DNA of 64,000 nt from positions 186,001 to 250,000 of the forward strand of contig NZ_CP107546.1 in the NCBI RefSeq assembly GCF_025836995.1, in the 5' to 3' direction. The stretch comes from Microbacterium sp. M28 (GTDB lineage Bacteria > Actinomycetota > Actinomycetes > Actinomycetales > Microbacteriaceae). This document shows, in pieces, positions 1 to 9,872 of the stretch. The stretch's first letter is position 1. Each line of letters begins with the position of its first letter. The position numbers were made by a program, and so were the translations under genes. The notes beneath the pieces are model-generated. The model worked only from the letters and a program-made list of their open reading frames with translations, was not told the DNA's origin and searched no databases.

Positions 1-386
1 CGCTCGGGGTGCGCGAGGGCGGCGGCGAGGGCATCGATCGGGATCGACGAGGTGTTCGAGGCGAGCAGCGCCTCGTCCGCGACGACCGCTTCGACCCTCA
101 TGAGGGCGTCCGTCTTGAGGGCGCGGTCCTCAGGAACCGCCTCGATCACGAGCTCGCGGTCTGCGAAACCCGAGACGTTCGTGGACGTGCGGAACTCGGC
201 GCTCCCCGGCGCGAGCCGTCCCCGCGCCGCCGATCGCGTCAGCAGGTCGCGGATGCGGTCGTGTGCGGCATCCGCACCTGCCGCGTCGCGCTCGACGATC
301 GTGACGTCGCAGCCTGCGAGCAGGAACGCATGCGCGATTCCCGCGCCCATGCGTCCTCCGCCGAGCACGCCGATCCTGGTGATCAT
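1..386 (-). CDS. 3-hydroxyacyl-CoA dehydrogenase, N-terminal part (runs off the left edge)
   Basis: The first 128 residues of an NAD-dependent 3-hydroxyacyl-CoA dehydrogenase, which oxidises the beta-hydroxyl of an acyl-CoA. The ATG at 386 is followed by a Rossmann glycine motif (GVLGGGRMGAGIA, about residues 6-18). Further on come EAVPED and ASNTSSIPI, which typify this family (PaaH/FadB-type dehydrogenase domain). The start overlaps the stop of the enoyl-CoA hydratase by ATGA, so it is the third gene of a translationally coupled operon. The catalytic His and the C-terminal domain lie outside the window. The substrate is not determined; a phenylacetate-type or general beta-oxidation role both fit. 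Confidence 0.9.
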   Translation of the reverse strand, partial: MITRIGVLGGGRMGAGIAHAFLLAGCDVTIVERDAAGADAAHDRIRDLLTRSAARGRLAPGSAEFRTSTNVSGFADRELVIEAVPEDRALKTDALMRVEAVVADEALLASNTSSIPIDALAAALAHPE

Positions 387-1122
387 GCGCGCCCTCGCTT
401 CTCGAGGAACGCGGTCATCCGGCGCATCTTCTCGGGGCTCTCGAACAGTTCGGCCTGCAGATCCGCATCGATCCGGGGGTGATCCGCTCGGGGCGCCCGC
501 AGGGCGGTCTTGGTGTGCTGAACGGCGAGCGGATCGTTCGCGCTGATCCGGTCGGCGATCGCGTGCGCGGCATCCATCAGGTCGTCCGCGGGGTGGATCG
601 CGGTGATCAGGCCCGCGGCCAGCGCCTCCTCCGCCGAAAGGCTGCGCCCGGTGAACAGCAGCTCGGCGGCCAGCGCCTCGCCGACGAGAGCGGGCAGCCG
701 CCAGGTCGCACCGGCGGCGGCGAGGATGCCGAGCCCGGTCTCGGGATTCCCGATGCGCAGCGCCGGAGTCGCGATGCGGATGTCCGCGGCGTAGGCGAGT
801 TCGGCGCCACCGCCGAGCGCGTACCCGTCCATCGCGGCGATGACCGGCATCGGCAGCTCGTGGATGCGGATGAAGAGGGCCGCGTTGATGTTCCTCCTGG
901 CGTCCTCGGCCCGGCGATCCCGCAACTGGGCGATGTCGGCGCCGGCGGCGAACACACCACCCGCACCCGTGAGGATCAGGGTGCGCGGTCGTGCCTCGAG
1001 CCCGTCGCACACGGCATGCAGGGCATCCACCGTGGCGAGATCGATCGCATTGCGCTTGTCCGGGCGATTCAGGGTCGCGATGACTCGGTCGTCGCGCTCC
1101 TCGACGAGCACGGGCGCGGCCA

Positions 1123-1123
<1 letters not shown>
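383..1123 (-). CDS. Enoyl-CoA hydratase/isomerase family protein
   Basis: A 246-residue crotonase-fold protein that should hydrate 2-enoyl-CoA to 3-hydroxyacyl-CoA. GAD (about 61-63) and ALGGGAEL (about 102-109) form the oxyanion hole region. NPETG (126-130) carries a glutamate at the position of one of the two catalytic acids. The usual second glutamate is not obvious (GGGAEL supplies a candidate). The ATG at 1123 overlaps the thiolase stop (TGATG) and the stop overlaps the dehydrogenase start (ATGA). The three enzymes are therefore made together and cover hydration, oxidation and thiolysis. PaaF/PaaG-like enzymes and generic hydratases are both possible. Confidence 0.92.
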
Positions 1124-2307
<1,184 letters not shown>

Positions 2308-2345
2308 CAGCGCTCCTTGACATCGTCGTCGATGCGTAATTACCA

Positions 2346-2355
2346 ACCGATCGGT
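2346..2355. promoter_or_regulatory. Candidate TetR operator, perfect 10-bp palindrome ACCGATCGGT
   Basis: ACCGATCGGT is a perfect palindrome between the divergent thiolase operon and the TetR gene. It lies 39 bp upstream of the thiolase ATG, next to an AT-rich TAATTAC that could serve as the thiolase -10. TetR regulators of fatty-acid and phenylacetate catabolism commonly bind ACCG...CGGT palindromes. That the adjacent TetR protein binds here is inference. Confidence 0.55.
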
Positions 2356-2400
2356 CAGGAATTCAGTATGTCAGGCGGATCGCGGTGGGGCAATCGGTGC

Positions 2401-2406
2401 GAGACT
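2401..2406 (+). promoter_or_regulatory. -10 box (GAGACT) of a probable leaderless TetR mRNA
   Basis: GAGACT ends six bases before the GTG at 2413, the spacing repeated at many genes of this window. No Shine-Dalgarno sequence precedes the GTG. The match to TANNNT is partial (A at position 2, T at position 6). Confidence 0.45.
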
Positions 2407-2412
2407 GGATCC

Positions 2413-3000
2413 GTGACCGACACTCCAGCGCGCCGCGGACGTCCGGGGTATGACCAGGACCAGGTCCTCGCCGTCGCCGTGCAGGTGTTCATCGAGCACG
2501 GATACGACGCCACTTCGGTGTCGTCTCTGGCCGAGCGGCTCGGCCTGTCGAAGTCGGCGCTGTACCACCACTACTCCTCGAAGGAGCAGTTGCTCGAGGT
2601 TGCACTGGAGGAAGCGCTCGGCGGCCTCGAGGGGGCCCTCCGGTCGGCCGAGGGCCGGACGGCGCGCGCGAAGCTCGAGCACGTCCTGCGCGGAGCCGTC
2701 GGCGTGCTCGTCGAGAAACTGCCGTACGTCACGCTGCTGCTGCGGGTCCGGGGCAACAGCGAGGTCGAACGGCGCGCGCTCGAACGCCGACGGGTCTTCG
2801 ACCGAGAGGTGACCGCACTGGTGCTGGCTGCTCAGGACGAGGGCAGCGTCCGTGCCGACGTCGACGCGGCGCTCGCCACGCGTCTGCTGTTCGGCATGGT
2901 CAATTCGATCGTCGAGTGGTACCGGCCCACGGGTGCGGAGGGGGCGGCCGAGCTCGCCGACGACGTGCTGCGCGTCGCGCTGGACGGGCTCAGGCGCTGA
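2413..3000 (+). CDS. TetR/AcrR family transcriptional regulator
   Basis: A 195-residue regulator with an N-terminal TetR helix-turn-helix (about residues 12-58: VFIEHGYDATSVSSLAERLG and KSALYHHYSSKEQLL). A helical ligand-binding domain follows. The GTG start is the first one that preserves the full DNA-binding domain, and it lies six bases after a -10-like hexamer. It diverges from the thiolase operon and probably represses it through the palindrome at 2346-2355, released by an acyl- or aryl-CoA. The position resembles PaaR-type regulators, but the effector cannot be read from sequence. Its 3' end overlaps the convergent nitroreductase gene by 11 bp. Confidence 0.92.
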   Translation: MTDTPARRGRPGYDQDQVLAVAVQVFIEHGYDATSVSSLAERLGLSKSALYHHYSSKEQLLEVALEEALGGLEGALRSAEGRTARAKLEHVLRGAVGVLVEKLPYVTLLLRVRGNSEVERRALERRRVFDREVTALVLAAQDEGSVRADVDAALATRLLFGMVNSIVEWYRPTGAEGAAELADDVLRVALDGLRR

Positions 3001-3577
3001 CGAGCACCGTCTCGTCGAGCGCGCGACGGACGCGCGGTGCGACCTCGCGCTCCTGCAGCGCTTCGGGCAGCGATGAGACGTCGCCGAACTCGCCGAGTGC
3101 GATCACGGTCGTCGGGACGAGACGCTCCTCTGCGCCGGCGATCTGCTGCAGCGCGCTACGGTCGAAGCCGCTCATCTGGTGGACGACGAGACCGTCGGCA
3201 TGCGCCTGCACCGAGAGATGCGCGACGGCCTGACCGAGGTCGTACAGTGCGTGGCTGAGGGGCGTGCCCTGGGCATCCACCTCCTCCGCGAGCGCGACGA
3301 TCAGGACGGCGGCGTTCCCGGCCCAGGCCTGGTTGAAGCCGAGCAGGGCGTCGTGGATCCGGGCATGCAGGTCGGAGCCGCGGCGGCCCACGAGGAAGCG
3401 CCACGGCTGCGTGTTGTTGGCGGACGGCGCCCAGCGCGCGGCCTCGAGTGCGGCGGCGAGCTTCTCCTCGTCGATGGGCGTCGCGTCGTCGAAGGCGCGG
3501 GGGCTCCAGCGCTCGGCCAGGATGTCGAGGACGGGGACGGTGGTCTCGGCGGTGCGGGTGAGGGCAGGAGTGGACAT
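2990..3577 (-). CDS. Nitroreductase family protein
   Basis: A 195-residue FMN-dependent oxidoreductase of the nitroreductase superfamily. FMN-binding signatures are visible: RWSPRAFD (about 23-30) and APSANNTQPWRF (about 50-61). LGQAV and LSVQAHADGL lie in the central helix region. The family reduces nitroaromatics, quinones or flavins with NAD(P)H; the natural substrate is unknown. The ATG at 3577 is preceded by GAAAGG. The gene converges on tetR with overlapping ends and seems to be a single transcription unit. Confidence 0.9.
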   Translation of the reverse strand: MSTPALTRTAETTVPVLDILAERWSPRAFDDATPIDEEKLAAALEAARWAPSANNTQPWRFLVGRRGSDLHARIHDALLGFNQAWAGNAAVLIVALAEEVDAQGTPLSHALYDLGQAVAHLSVQAHADGLVVHQMSGFDRSALQQIAGAEERLVPTTVIALGEFGDVSSLPEALQEREVAPRVRRALDETVLVSA

Positions 3578-3688
3578 GATCGACCTTTCGGATTCGGGTT
3601 TCGTGCCGACTCCGTCGTCTGCGCTTCCGGCATTCTAAACCCATGCGCGCGCATGCATATTCCCTGGTCTGTCTCCGGATCGCCGCGC

Positions 3689-3740
3689 AGGGAAGACGGA
3701 TGCCGGTTCCGCGAGGCGAGAACCGGCATCCGTCTTCCCT
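3689..3740. terminator. Perfect 21-bp inverted repeat, 10-nt loop
   Basis: Positions 3689-3709 pair perfectly with 3720-3740. It lies just past the stop of the ABC permease gene (minus strand, ends 3756) and within the upstream region of the nitroreductase gene. It is most simply a factor-independent terminator for the ABC operon, although no U-tract follows on the minus strand. The arms contain the common GGATGCCGG motif. The otherwise featureless gap 3578-3755 holds nothing else I recognise. Confidence 0.75.
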
Positions 3741-3755
3741 CCCGTGAGCGTCGGG

Positions 3756-4847
3756 TCAGGCCCGCAGCGCCTCGCTGAGCTTGACACGTGCGCCCATCTT
3801 CAGCAGCGAGTTCTCATAGATCTTGGCCGAGATGAGAACCACGACCGCACACGTCGCGATCAGCAGCGCGAGGGCGACGAGCGGCTCCCACCACGCGGCC
3901 TCGCCGAAGAACAGCCGGATCGGCATCGCGACCGGTGCGGAGAACGGCACGTACGACAGGATCGTCATGACCGTCGGGTTCTCGCCGAGGAACAGCACGA
4001 GGTAGAACGGGGCCATCACCAGGATCATCATCGGTGTGTACACCGAGCCGACGTCCTCCTGCCGTGACACGAGCGACCCGGCCGCAGCGAACATCGTCGC
4101 GATCAGCACGAATCCGAACAGGAAGAACACCGCGAACCAGATCAGCGGGGCCCCGAAGCCCTGCAGCAGCTCCGTCTGCGCCGTGACGATCAGGCCGATC
4201 GCCGCGACGACGACGAGCAGCAGGATCTGCGTGATCGCGAGCAGCGTGTTGCCGATGACCTTGCCGGCCAGGAGCACGCGGGCCGGGATGGCCGAGAGCA
4301 GGATCTCGATGATACGCGTCTGCTTCTCCTCCACGACGCTCGTCGCGATCGGTGAGCCGAAGCTCAGCGCCGCCATCATGAAGATGATTCCGAACACCAT
4401 GCCGAGCAGGTACCGCATGCCGAAGGTCGGGGCGTTCGGGTCCAGCAGCTCCACGGTCGGGGCGATCGAGAACGCGCTCACGAGGGCATCCGGCGGCGAC
4501 TGGTTGGCGATGATGACGACCCCGGTGGGCTGGGTCGAATCGGCGATCACCGCGGCTTCCACGTCACCGGATTCGACGAGCGCAGCTGCCTCGTCGCGGT
4601 CGGCGACCTCGGTCACCTCGAACGTGTCGCCGTCCGGCAGGAGCGCCGCTGCCTCGCTCGTCGCGGCGATCGGCGTCGCACTCGTCGAGTTCGACGCGAT
4701 TCCTCCCCAGATCACGCCGACGAGGGCGACCAGCAGCAGGATGCCGGTGGAGATGAGGAACGACTTGCTGCGCAGGCGGGTCGACAGCTCGCGCTCGGCC
4801 ACGAGCCAGATCCCCTGAGTGGGCGACAGGGTCGGATGTGCGGTCAT
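3756..4847 (-). CDS. ABC-2 type transporter permease (NatB/YhaP-like)
   Basis: A 363-residue membrane subunit of an ABC-2 exporter. One N-terminal membrane segment (about residues 30-52) precedes a long extracytoplasmic domain. Five further hydrophobic segments lie in the C-terminal half (from about residue 160). VVEEKQTRIIEILLSA in the cytoplasmic loop is the conserved coupling motif of NatB/YhaP permeases. The start overlaps the stop of the ATPase gene (ATGA), so the two form one exporter. Relatives export Na+ or drugs; the substrate here is unknown. Confidence 0.92.
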   Translation of the reverse strand: MTAHPTLSPTQGIWLVAERELSTRLRSKSFLISTGILLLVALVGVIWGGIASNSTSATPIAATSEAAALLPDGDTFEVTEVADRDEAAALVESGDVEAAVIADSTQPTGVVIIANQSPPDALVSAFSIAPTVELLDPNAPTFGMRYLLGMVFGIIFMMAALSFGSPIATSVVEEKQTRIIEILLSAIPARVLLAGKVIGNTLLAITQILLLVVVAAIGLIVTAQTELLQGFGAPLIWFAVFFLFGFVLIATMFAAAGSLVSRQEDVGSVYTPMMILVMAPFYLVLFLGENPTVMTILSYVPFSAPVAMPIRLFFGEAAWWEPLVALALLIATCAVVVLISAKIYENSLLKMGARVKLSEALRA

Positions 4848-5785
4848 CGGGCGACCTCCTCGAGTTCGTGGGCATCGGAGTCCGTTGCGGGGAGGATGAC
4901 CTCCTTGAAGATCTGCGCGAGCGTCGGCCGCTGGGGGGCGAAACGGCTGACATCACCGCCGTCGAGGGCGCGGCGCAGCACGCGCTGGGCGGTGTCGGGG
5001 GCGTCGACGTCGAACACGGCGCTTCCGCCGTCGAAGTCGATGACCGTGACGCCCGGTTCGGTCCGCAGCCAGCCGGCATCCCCGCTGGTCTCCAGCTCCC
5101 AGCGCGGTGCGGAGTACTGGCGGCGCAGTTCGTCTCGTGCACCCGAGGCGCGGATCGCGCCGCCGGCGATGATCACGAGGTCATCGCAGAGCCGTTCGAC
5201 GACATCGAGCTGATGCGAAGAGAACAGCACCGAGACGCCGCGCGCGGCCCGCTCCTGCAGGACGCCGGCGACGGTGTCCACGGCGATCGGATCGAGTCCC
5301 GAGAACGGCTCGTCGAGGATGAGCACGTCAGGGTCGTGCACGAGCGATGCGGCGATCTGCGCGCGCTGCTGGTTGCCCAGCGACAGCGCCTCGATGTTGT
5401 CGTTGAGCCGCTCGCCGAGACCGAGCTCCTGCAGCAGCGCGGTCGATCGGGCCACGGCATCCGACTTGGAGAAGCCGTGCAGTCGTGCGAAGTAGGCGAC
5501 CTGCTCGAGCACCTTCATCTTCGGATACAGACCGCGCTCCTCGGGCATGTACCCGAAGTTGCGACGCATCTCGGGGGTCAGCGTCGCTCCGCCGAGCGTG
5601 ACGGAGCCGCCGTCCGAGGACAGCAGGCCGAGCACGATCCGCATCGTGGTGGTCTTACCGGCACCGTTGCCGCCGACGAATCCCGTCAGGTGGCCGCTGG
5701 CCACCGGGAACGTGATGTCGTCGAGCACGCGGCGCCGGCCGTAACTCTTGGTGATTCCTGTCAGCTGCAGGGTTCCTGTGCTCAT
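4844..5785 (-). CDS. ABC transporter ATP-binding protein (NatA-like)
   Basis: A 313-residue ATPase driving the permease encoded next to it. Walker A is GGNGAGKTT (about 38-46), the signature is LSLGNQQR (an LSGGQ variant), Walker B is VLILDEPFSGLDP and the switch is SSHQLD. About 100 extra C-terminal residues follow the ATPase core, as in NatA-type proteins. The ATG at 5785 has no clear ribosome-binding site but lies six bases after a TAGCGT -10 box, so the two-gene mRNA is probably leaderless. Confidence 0.95.
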   Translation of the reverse strand: MSTGTLQLTGITKSYGRRRVLDDITFPVASGHLTGFVGGNGAGKTTTMRIVLGLLSSDGGSVTLGGATLTPEMRRNFGYMPEERGLYPKMKVLEQVAYFARLHGFSKSDAVARSTALLQELGLGERLNDNIEALSLGNQQRAQIAASLVHDPDVLILDEPFSGLDPIAVDTVAGVLQERAARGVSVLFSSHQLDVVERLCDDLVIIAGGAIRASGARDELRRQYSAPRWELETSGDAGWLRTEPGVTVIDFDGGSAVFDVDAPDTAQRVLRRALDGGDVSRFAPQRPTLAQIFKEVILPATDSDAHELEEVAR

Positions 5786-5791
5786 GGTTCC

Positions 5792-5797
5792 ACGCTA
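5792..5797 (-). promoter_or_regulatory. -10 box (TAGCGT) of a leaderless ABC transporter mRNA
   Basis: On the minus strand TAGCGT ends exactly six bases before the ATG at 5785. Transcription would begin at or next to the start codon. The spacing matches about seventeen other promoters in the window. Confidence 0.65.
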
Positions 5798-5860
5798 CGA
5801 AGCGGGGGGTGGTGGGGCATCCCCCCTGGGGCGGACAGCGCGTCCGCTCTCCGGCGGAGC

Positions 5861-7033
5861 TCAGCGGCGCACGGTGAGGACGCCGCGCACGATCAGCCCG
5901 GCGATCAGCGCCCAGAATGCCGCGCTGATGCCGCCGAGTGACAGGCCGGAGGCGGCGATGAGGAACGTGACGACGGCGGGCATCCGTTCGGCCGGCTCCG
6001 CGACTGCCTGCTGCACGGCCGATCCGAACGCCGCGAACAGAGCGAGGCCGGCCACTGCGGGGATCACGGCGGCAGGCGCCAGCAGCACGAGCGCGGCGAA
6101 CGCCGCCGAGAAGCCGCCGAGCACGAGATACGACACCCCGGTCGAGACGCCGGCGATCCACCGTCGGGCGGGATTCGGGTCAGCCTCCGGGGCGGCGGCC
6201 AGCGCGGCGCTGATGGCGGCGAGGTTGATGCTGTGCCCACCAGCCGGTGCCCCGAGAGCCGTGCTCACTCCGGTGACGAACATGGCCGGCCGCCACGGCA
6301 CGTCGTAGCCGTAGCTGCGCATGATGGCGACCCCCGGCACGTTCTGCGATGCCATCGTGACGATGAACAGCGGCAGTGCGATGCCCACGAGCGCCCCGAC
6401 GGTGAACGTGGGAGCGGTGAACTCCAGCCGGGGAACGAGCGCGAACGGATCCACGGTCGCCCCGGTACGGAACAGGTCGATCGCGACCACCACGGCCGCC
6501 GCGACGAAGGCCAGCGGCACGGCCCAGCGCGGCGCGAGTCGGGCGCATACGAGCCAGGTGAGCACGACCGGCAGGACGCCCCACGGATTCTCGGCAATGC
6601 CGGTGATCGGTGCCAGGCACAGCGGAAGCAGAACGCCGGCGAGCATGGCCTGGGCGATGGATGCCGGGATCCGCGCGATCAGGCGTCCGAAGCCGGGCCA
6701 GAGCCCCGCGATGAGGATCAGGGCCGCGACGACGAGGAACGCGCCGACGGCGGCGGGCCATCCGCCCTCGACGGCTCCCGTGGCGGCGAGCAGCGCGGCG
6801 CCCGGCGTCGACCACGCCGCAGTGATCGGCATCCGATACCGCCACGCGAGGACGATGCACGCGAGCCCCATCGCGAGACTCAGCGCCAGCAGCCCGCTCG
6901 CGGCCTGCCCCGAGGTGGCCCCGACCGCGGTGAGTCCGGTGAGGACGACCGCGAAGGAACTCGTGAATCCGACGAGCGCGGTGACGATCCCGGCCGTGAT
7001 CGGACGCGACATCGAGACGGCGGTTTCGGTCAT
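5861..7033 (-). CDS. benE: BenE family benzoate/H+ symporter
   Basis: A 390-residue protein of about eleven or twelve hydrophobic segments with the BenE N-terminus (ITAGIVTALVGFTSS) and the WSTPGAALL motif near residue 75. Family members import benzoate with protons. No benzoate-degradation gene lies next to it. The beta-oxidation-type operon at the left edge is the nearest related metabolism and is not in the same transcription unit. The ATG at 7033 lies seven bases after a TAGCCT -10 box. The physiological substrate is not proven. Confidence 0.88.
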   Translation of the reverse strand: MTETAVSMSRPITAGIVTALVGFTSSFAVVLTGLTAVGATSGQAASGLLALSLAMGLACIVLAWRYRMPITAAWSTPGAALLAATGAVEGGWPAAVGAFLVVAALILIAGLWPGFGRLIARIPASIAQAMLAGVLLPLCLAPITGIAENPWGVLPVVLTWLVCARLAPRWAVPLAFVAAAVVVAIDLFRTGATVDPFALVPRLEFTAPTFTVGALVGIALPLFIVTMASQNVPGVAIMRSYGYDVPWRPAMFVTGVSTALGAPAGGHSINLAAISAALAAAPEADPNPARRWIAGVSTGVSYLVLGGFSAAFAALVLLAPAAVIPAVAGLALFAAFGSAVQQAVAEPAERMPAVVTFLIAASGLSLGGISAAFWALIAGLIVRGVLTVRR

Positions 7034-7040
7034 GGATGCG

Positions 7041-7046
7041 AGGCTA
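7041..7046 (-). promoter_or_regulatory. -10 box (TAGCCT) of a leaderless benE mRNA
   Basis: TAGCCT on the minus strand ends seven bases before the benE ATG. No Shine-Dalgarno sequence can fit in the gap. Confidence 0.6.
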
Positions 7047-7078
7047 TCGCGGGCCGGCGGTGCCGCCTGTCCACCGGT

Positions 7079-8578
7079 TCACGCGGCCGAGCGCTTCAGT
7101 CGCTCGACCGTGAGCGCGGCGAGCACACCCAGGATCGGCGCCGCCCACACCAGCGTCCATGGCCCCGAACCCAGGGCGACGGAGGTCCCGAACGCGAGCG
7201 CCGAAGTCCACAGCAGCGCATCGGACTGCCAGAGCCACATCCCGATGGCCGACGCATCGCCGGCCGGCGTCGGCACCGGCATCATCAGCTCGATGGGCAG
7301 CGGACCCTTCGTGGTGTCGTACGCGCGCACTGCGACGAGCACGACGCCGAAGACGGCCACGGCTCCGGCGATCTCCCCGCCGGCGCCGAGCGCGACCGCA
7401 GCGGGGACGAGGACAGCGCAGAGCGTCGGCCACGACAGATGCAGCAGGAGCATCCGCCACGGTGGGTGCCCGTGCAGAGCGGGACGACCCGCGGCATCAG
7501 CCGCCTCCCGGCTTCCGTCCATCAGTGCGCCGAGCGCGAGGAAGGCCACGATCCCGATGCCGATGGCGGCCGCCCACCGCGGACCGCTCTCGACCGCGGA
7601 CAGCCATGCCCAGGCGGCCCCGGTCAGCCCCAGTGTCACGAGTGCGACTGCGAGCCGCAGCGGCGTTCGGACGCCACCGATCGCATCGCGCTGCAGCACG
7701 GCGAGCGTGAGCGGCCGGTTCATCGTGATCCGAAGGCGTCGGCCGAACGTCGGGAGGGGACGCGTCCGGTCCGCGGCTCCGGCGAGATCCCCCGTGGCCG
7801 CGAGTACGGACATGGCCTCCCAGCGGCCCGCATGCGCTTCGAGCACGTCCGGCCGCAGACGGGACAGCAGGACCGGGAGGAGCGCGACGGCTGCGACCGC
7901 CAGAGTGCCGAGGACGATGAGCGGCAGCGCGCCGCCGGTACCGCTCCACAGCGTCCCCAGAGCGGATGCCGGGAGCAGCGGAACGCCGGCGAGGACGGCC
8001 ACCAGCTGCGCGGTGAGGCCCGCGGCCAGTACGCCGGCGCCCCGTCGATCGAAGACCTGTCCGGCGAGCCAGAGGGCGACGGCCGGCAGTGCGAAGAGCA
8101 CCGAACCGGCGACGAACGCGATGCATCGCTCGACCGCGATGCCGTTCGCGAGCAGGCCGCTCACCGCCAGCACGGCGATCGCGCCGCTCAGCACCAGCGT
8201 GCTCACGGTCACACGCGTCAGCGTTCGCGCCCACGCACGGCGCGGTGAGATGTCGGAGCGGCCGAAGACGTCGGCGGTGAACGGCGGCGGTGTGATGGGG
8301 CCTCGGACGCGGCCGAGAGCCAGCGCGCCCAGCCACAGCAGCGCTCCGAGCACCGAGACGATCATCGCGGCCTCGGGCCGCGTGAACGCCGCGACGGCGG
8401 CCGGCGTCGCCAGCGCCAGCACGATCGTGCGGATCACGGGCACACCGGCGATCGCCGCCACGAGGATGCCGACGTACACGAGGTAGGCGGCATCCGCACG
8501 CGTTGGTCGTCCTGCCCGATCGCGCCGCACGGTGCGGGCGGCGGCGATCCGGGCGCGCTCGTGCGCGGCGTCCGTCAC
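7079..8578 (-). CDS. Multi-spanning membrane protein, probable ABC exporter subunit (DUF6297-like)
   Basis: A 499-residue protein with about twelve hydrophobic segments in two halves, divided by a polar region near residues 230-290. I recognise it as resembling the DUF6297 proteins that actinobacteria encode beside a small ABC ATPase. The GTG at 8578 overlaps the ATPase stop (GTGA), which makes a structural partnership very likely. It is therefore the presumed membrane component of an exporter controlled by the two-component system at the head of the operon. No substrate can be assigned. Confidence 0.75.
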   Translation of the reverse strand: MTDAAHERARIAAARTVRRDRAGRPTRADAAYLVYVGILVAAIAGVPVIRTIVLALATPAAVAAFTRPEAAMIVSVLGALLWLGALALGRVRGPITPPPFTADVFGRSDISPRRAWARTLTRVTVSTLVLSGAIAVLAVSGLLANGIAVERCIAFVAGSVLFALPAVALWLAGQVFDRRGAGVLAAGLTAQLVAVLAGVPLLPASALGTLWSGTGGALPLIVLGTLAVAAVALLPVLLSRLRPDVLEAHAGRWEAMSVLAATGDLAGAADRTRPLPTFGRRLRITMNRPLTLAVLQRDAIGGVRTPLRLAVALVTLGLTGAAWAWLSAVESGPRWAAAIGIGIVAFLALGALMDGSREAADAAGRPALHGHPPWRMLLLHLSWPTLCAVLVPAAVALGAGGEIAGAVAVFGVVLVAVRAYDTTKGPLPIELMMPVPTPAGDASAIGMWLWQSDALLWTSALAFGTSVALGSGPWTLVWAAPILGVLAALTVERLKRSAA

Positions 8579-9219
8579 GGCGCCTCGCCGCCGACCGTCA
8601 GCACGTCGGCGCCGATCGCCCTGGCGAGCTTCCCGCTGTGCGTCGCGAGGCCGACCGCACCGCCCGCCGCGATCCGGCGCCGCAGCGCATCGGCGACGAG
8701 ACCGCGGCGGTGCGCGTCCAGTCGCTGCTCCGGCTCATCCAGCAGCAGCACCCGGCAGGGGCGGGCGAACGTGAGCGCGAGCGAGAACAGCTGCAGCTGG
8801 CCGGAGGAGAGCTCGGTCGGGTAGCGCGCCGCGAGGGGGGAGATCTCGAGCTCCGCCAGTCCGTCCAGTGCGGCGCGCTCGCCGTCGGCGGCTGAGTCAC
8901 CCCAGGTCGCCCGCACGAAGCGCAGCTGCTCGAGCAGCGTGAGATCGCGTGCGAGCGGCGGCATCCCGATCATCGCCGCGACGGCCGCGCGGTGGTCGGC
9001 ACGGCGGATGCGCAGCGGTTCGCCCTCCCAGTGCACCTCGCCCGTCGAGGGCGTCGCGAGGCCGGAGAGCACCCGCAGCAGCGTCGTCTTGCCCGATCCG
9101 TTCGGGCCCCGGATCGCCAGCGCGCGACCGGCGCCGATCGTCGCCGAGGTCGTCGGCAGCAGCACCTGCTCGTCGATCGTCACCCCGACCGCGGTCGCGG
9201 TGAGCGTCCCGGCGGTCAT
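8575..9219 (-). CDS. ABC transporter ATP-binding protein
   Basis: A compact 214-residue ATPase. Walker A is RGPNGSGKTT (about 34-43), the signature is ELSSGQLQLF, Walker B is VLLLDEPEQRLD and the switch region is LATHSGKL. The E-x-R-L after the catalytic glutamate resembles CcmA-like small ATPases. It overlaps the response regulator upstream (ATGA) and the membrane protein downstream (GTGA), forming a sensor-to-transporter operon. Confidence 0.93.
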   Translation of the reverse strand: MTAGTLTATAVGVTIDEQVLLPTTSATIGAGRALAIRGPNGSGKTTLLRVLSGLATPSTGEVHWEGEPLRIRRADHRAAVAAMIGMPPLARDLTLLEQLRFVRATWGDSAADGERAALDGLAELEISPLAARYPTELSSGQLQLFSLALTFARPCRVLLLDEPEQRLDAHRRGLVADALRRRIAAGGAVGLATHSGKLARAIGADVLTVGGEAP

Positions 9220-9872
9220 GCCAGTCCTCCGCGGAGGGCGAGCACGACGGCCTGCACCCTGTCCCGCGCGCCGAGTTTCTGCAGGATCCGCGAGACGTGC
9301 GTCTTCACGGTGGCCTCGCCGATGTACAGCCGCGCACCGATCTCGGCGTTGCTGAGCGCGTCGGCCATCAGCGCCAGCACCTCGGCCTCGCGCTCGGTGA
9401 ACGGCTCGGTCGGCGCCAGGGTCGGTGGGGCGGCTGCGCCGTCGCGTCCGAACCGCTGCAGCACGCGGCGGGTCACCTCAGGGGCGAGCATCCCGTCACC
9501 GGCGGCCAGCGCCCGCACGGCCGAGACGAGATCCTCCGGGCCCGCGTTCTTCAGGAGGAACCCGCTCGCCCCGGCATCCAGAGCCGAGAACAGGTAGTCG
9601 TCGCGGTCGAAGGTCGTGACGATCGCGATCGCGGCGTGCGAGTCCGGGGCGGCGACGATCCGGCGGGTGGCCTCGATCCCGTCCATGTCCGGCATCTGGA
9701 CGTCCATGCAGATGACATCCGGACGCAGAGCGGATGCCGCGGCCACGGCCTCCGCGCCGGTCGACGCCTCACCGACGACGGTGATGTCCGGCTGCGCGTC
9801 GAGGATCGTCCGGAAACCGGCCCGCAGCATGGCGTGGTCATCGACCAGGAGGACGCGGATGCCGCCGCTCAT
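9216..9872 (-). CDS. NarL/LuxR-type response regulator
   Basis: A 218-residue two-component regulator. The receiver domain (residues 1-120) has the acidic pair in VDDHAML, the phosphorylated Asp in VICMDVQMPDMDG and the Lys in FLLKNAG. The C-terminal LuxR helix-turn-helix includes LTxRE-like FTEREAEVLALMADALSNAEI and TVKTHVSRILQKL. It is coupled by ATGA overlaps to the kinase before it and the ABC ATPase after it. It probably regulates this transporter operon or its own promoter. Confidence 0.95.
   Translation of the reverse strand: MSGGIRVLLVDDHAMLRAGFRTILDAQPDITVVGEASTGAEAVAAASALRPDVICMDVQMPDMDGIEATRRIVAAPDSHAAIAIVTTFDRDDYLFSALDAGASGFLLKNAGPEDLVSAVRALAAGDGMLAPEVTRRVLQRFGRDGAAAPPTLAPTEPFTEREAEVLALMADALSNAEIGARLYIGEATVKTHVSRILQKLGARDRVQAVVLALRGGLA

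Noticed and set aside
6233..8486. Two plus-strand open frames of about 670-720 codons opposite benE and the DUF6297-like gene
   Set aside because: They are antisense shadows of high-GC genes. Composition is dominated by Arg, Gly, Ser and Ala, with no recognisable domain and no ribosome-binding site.
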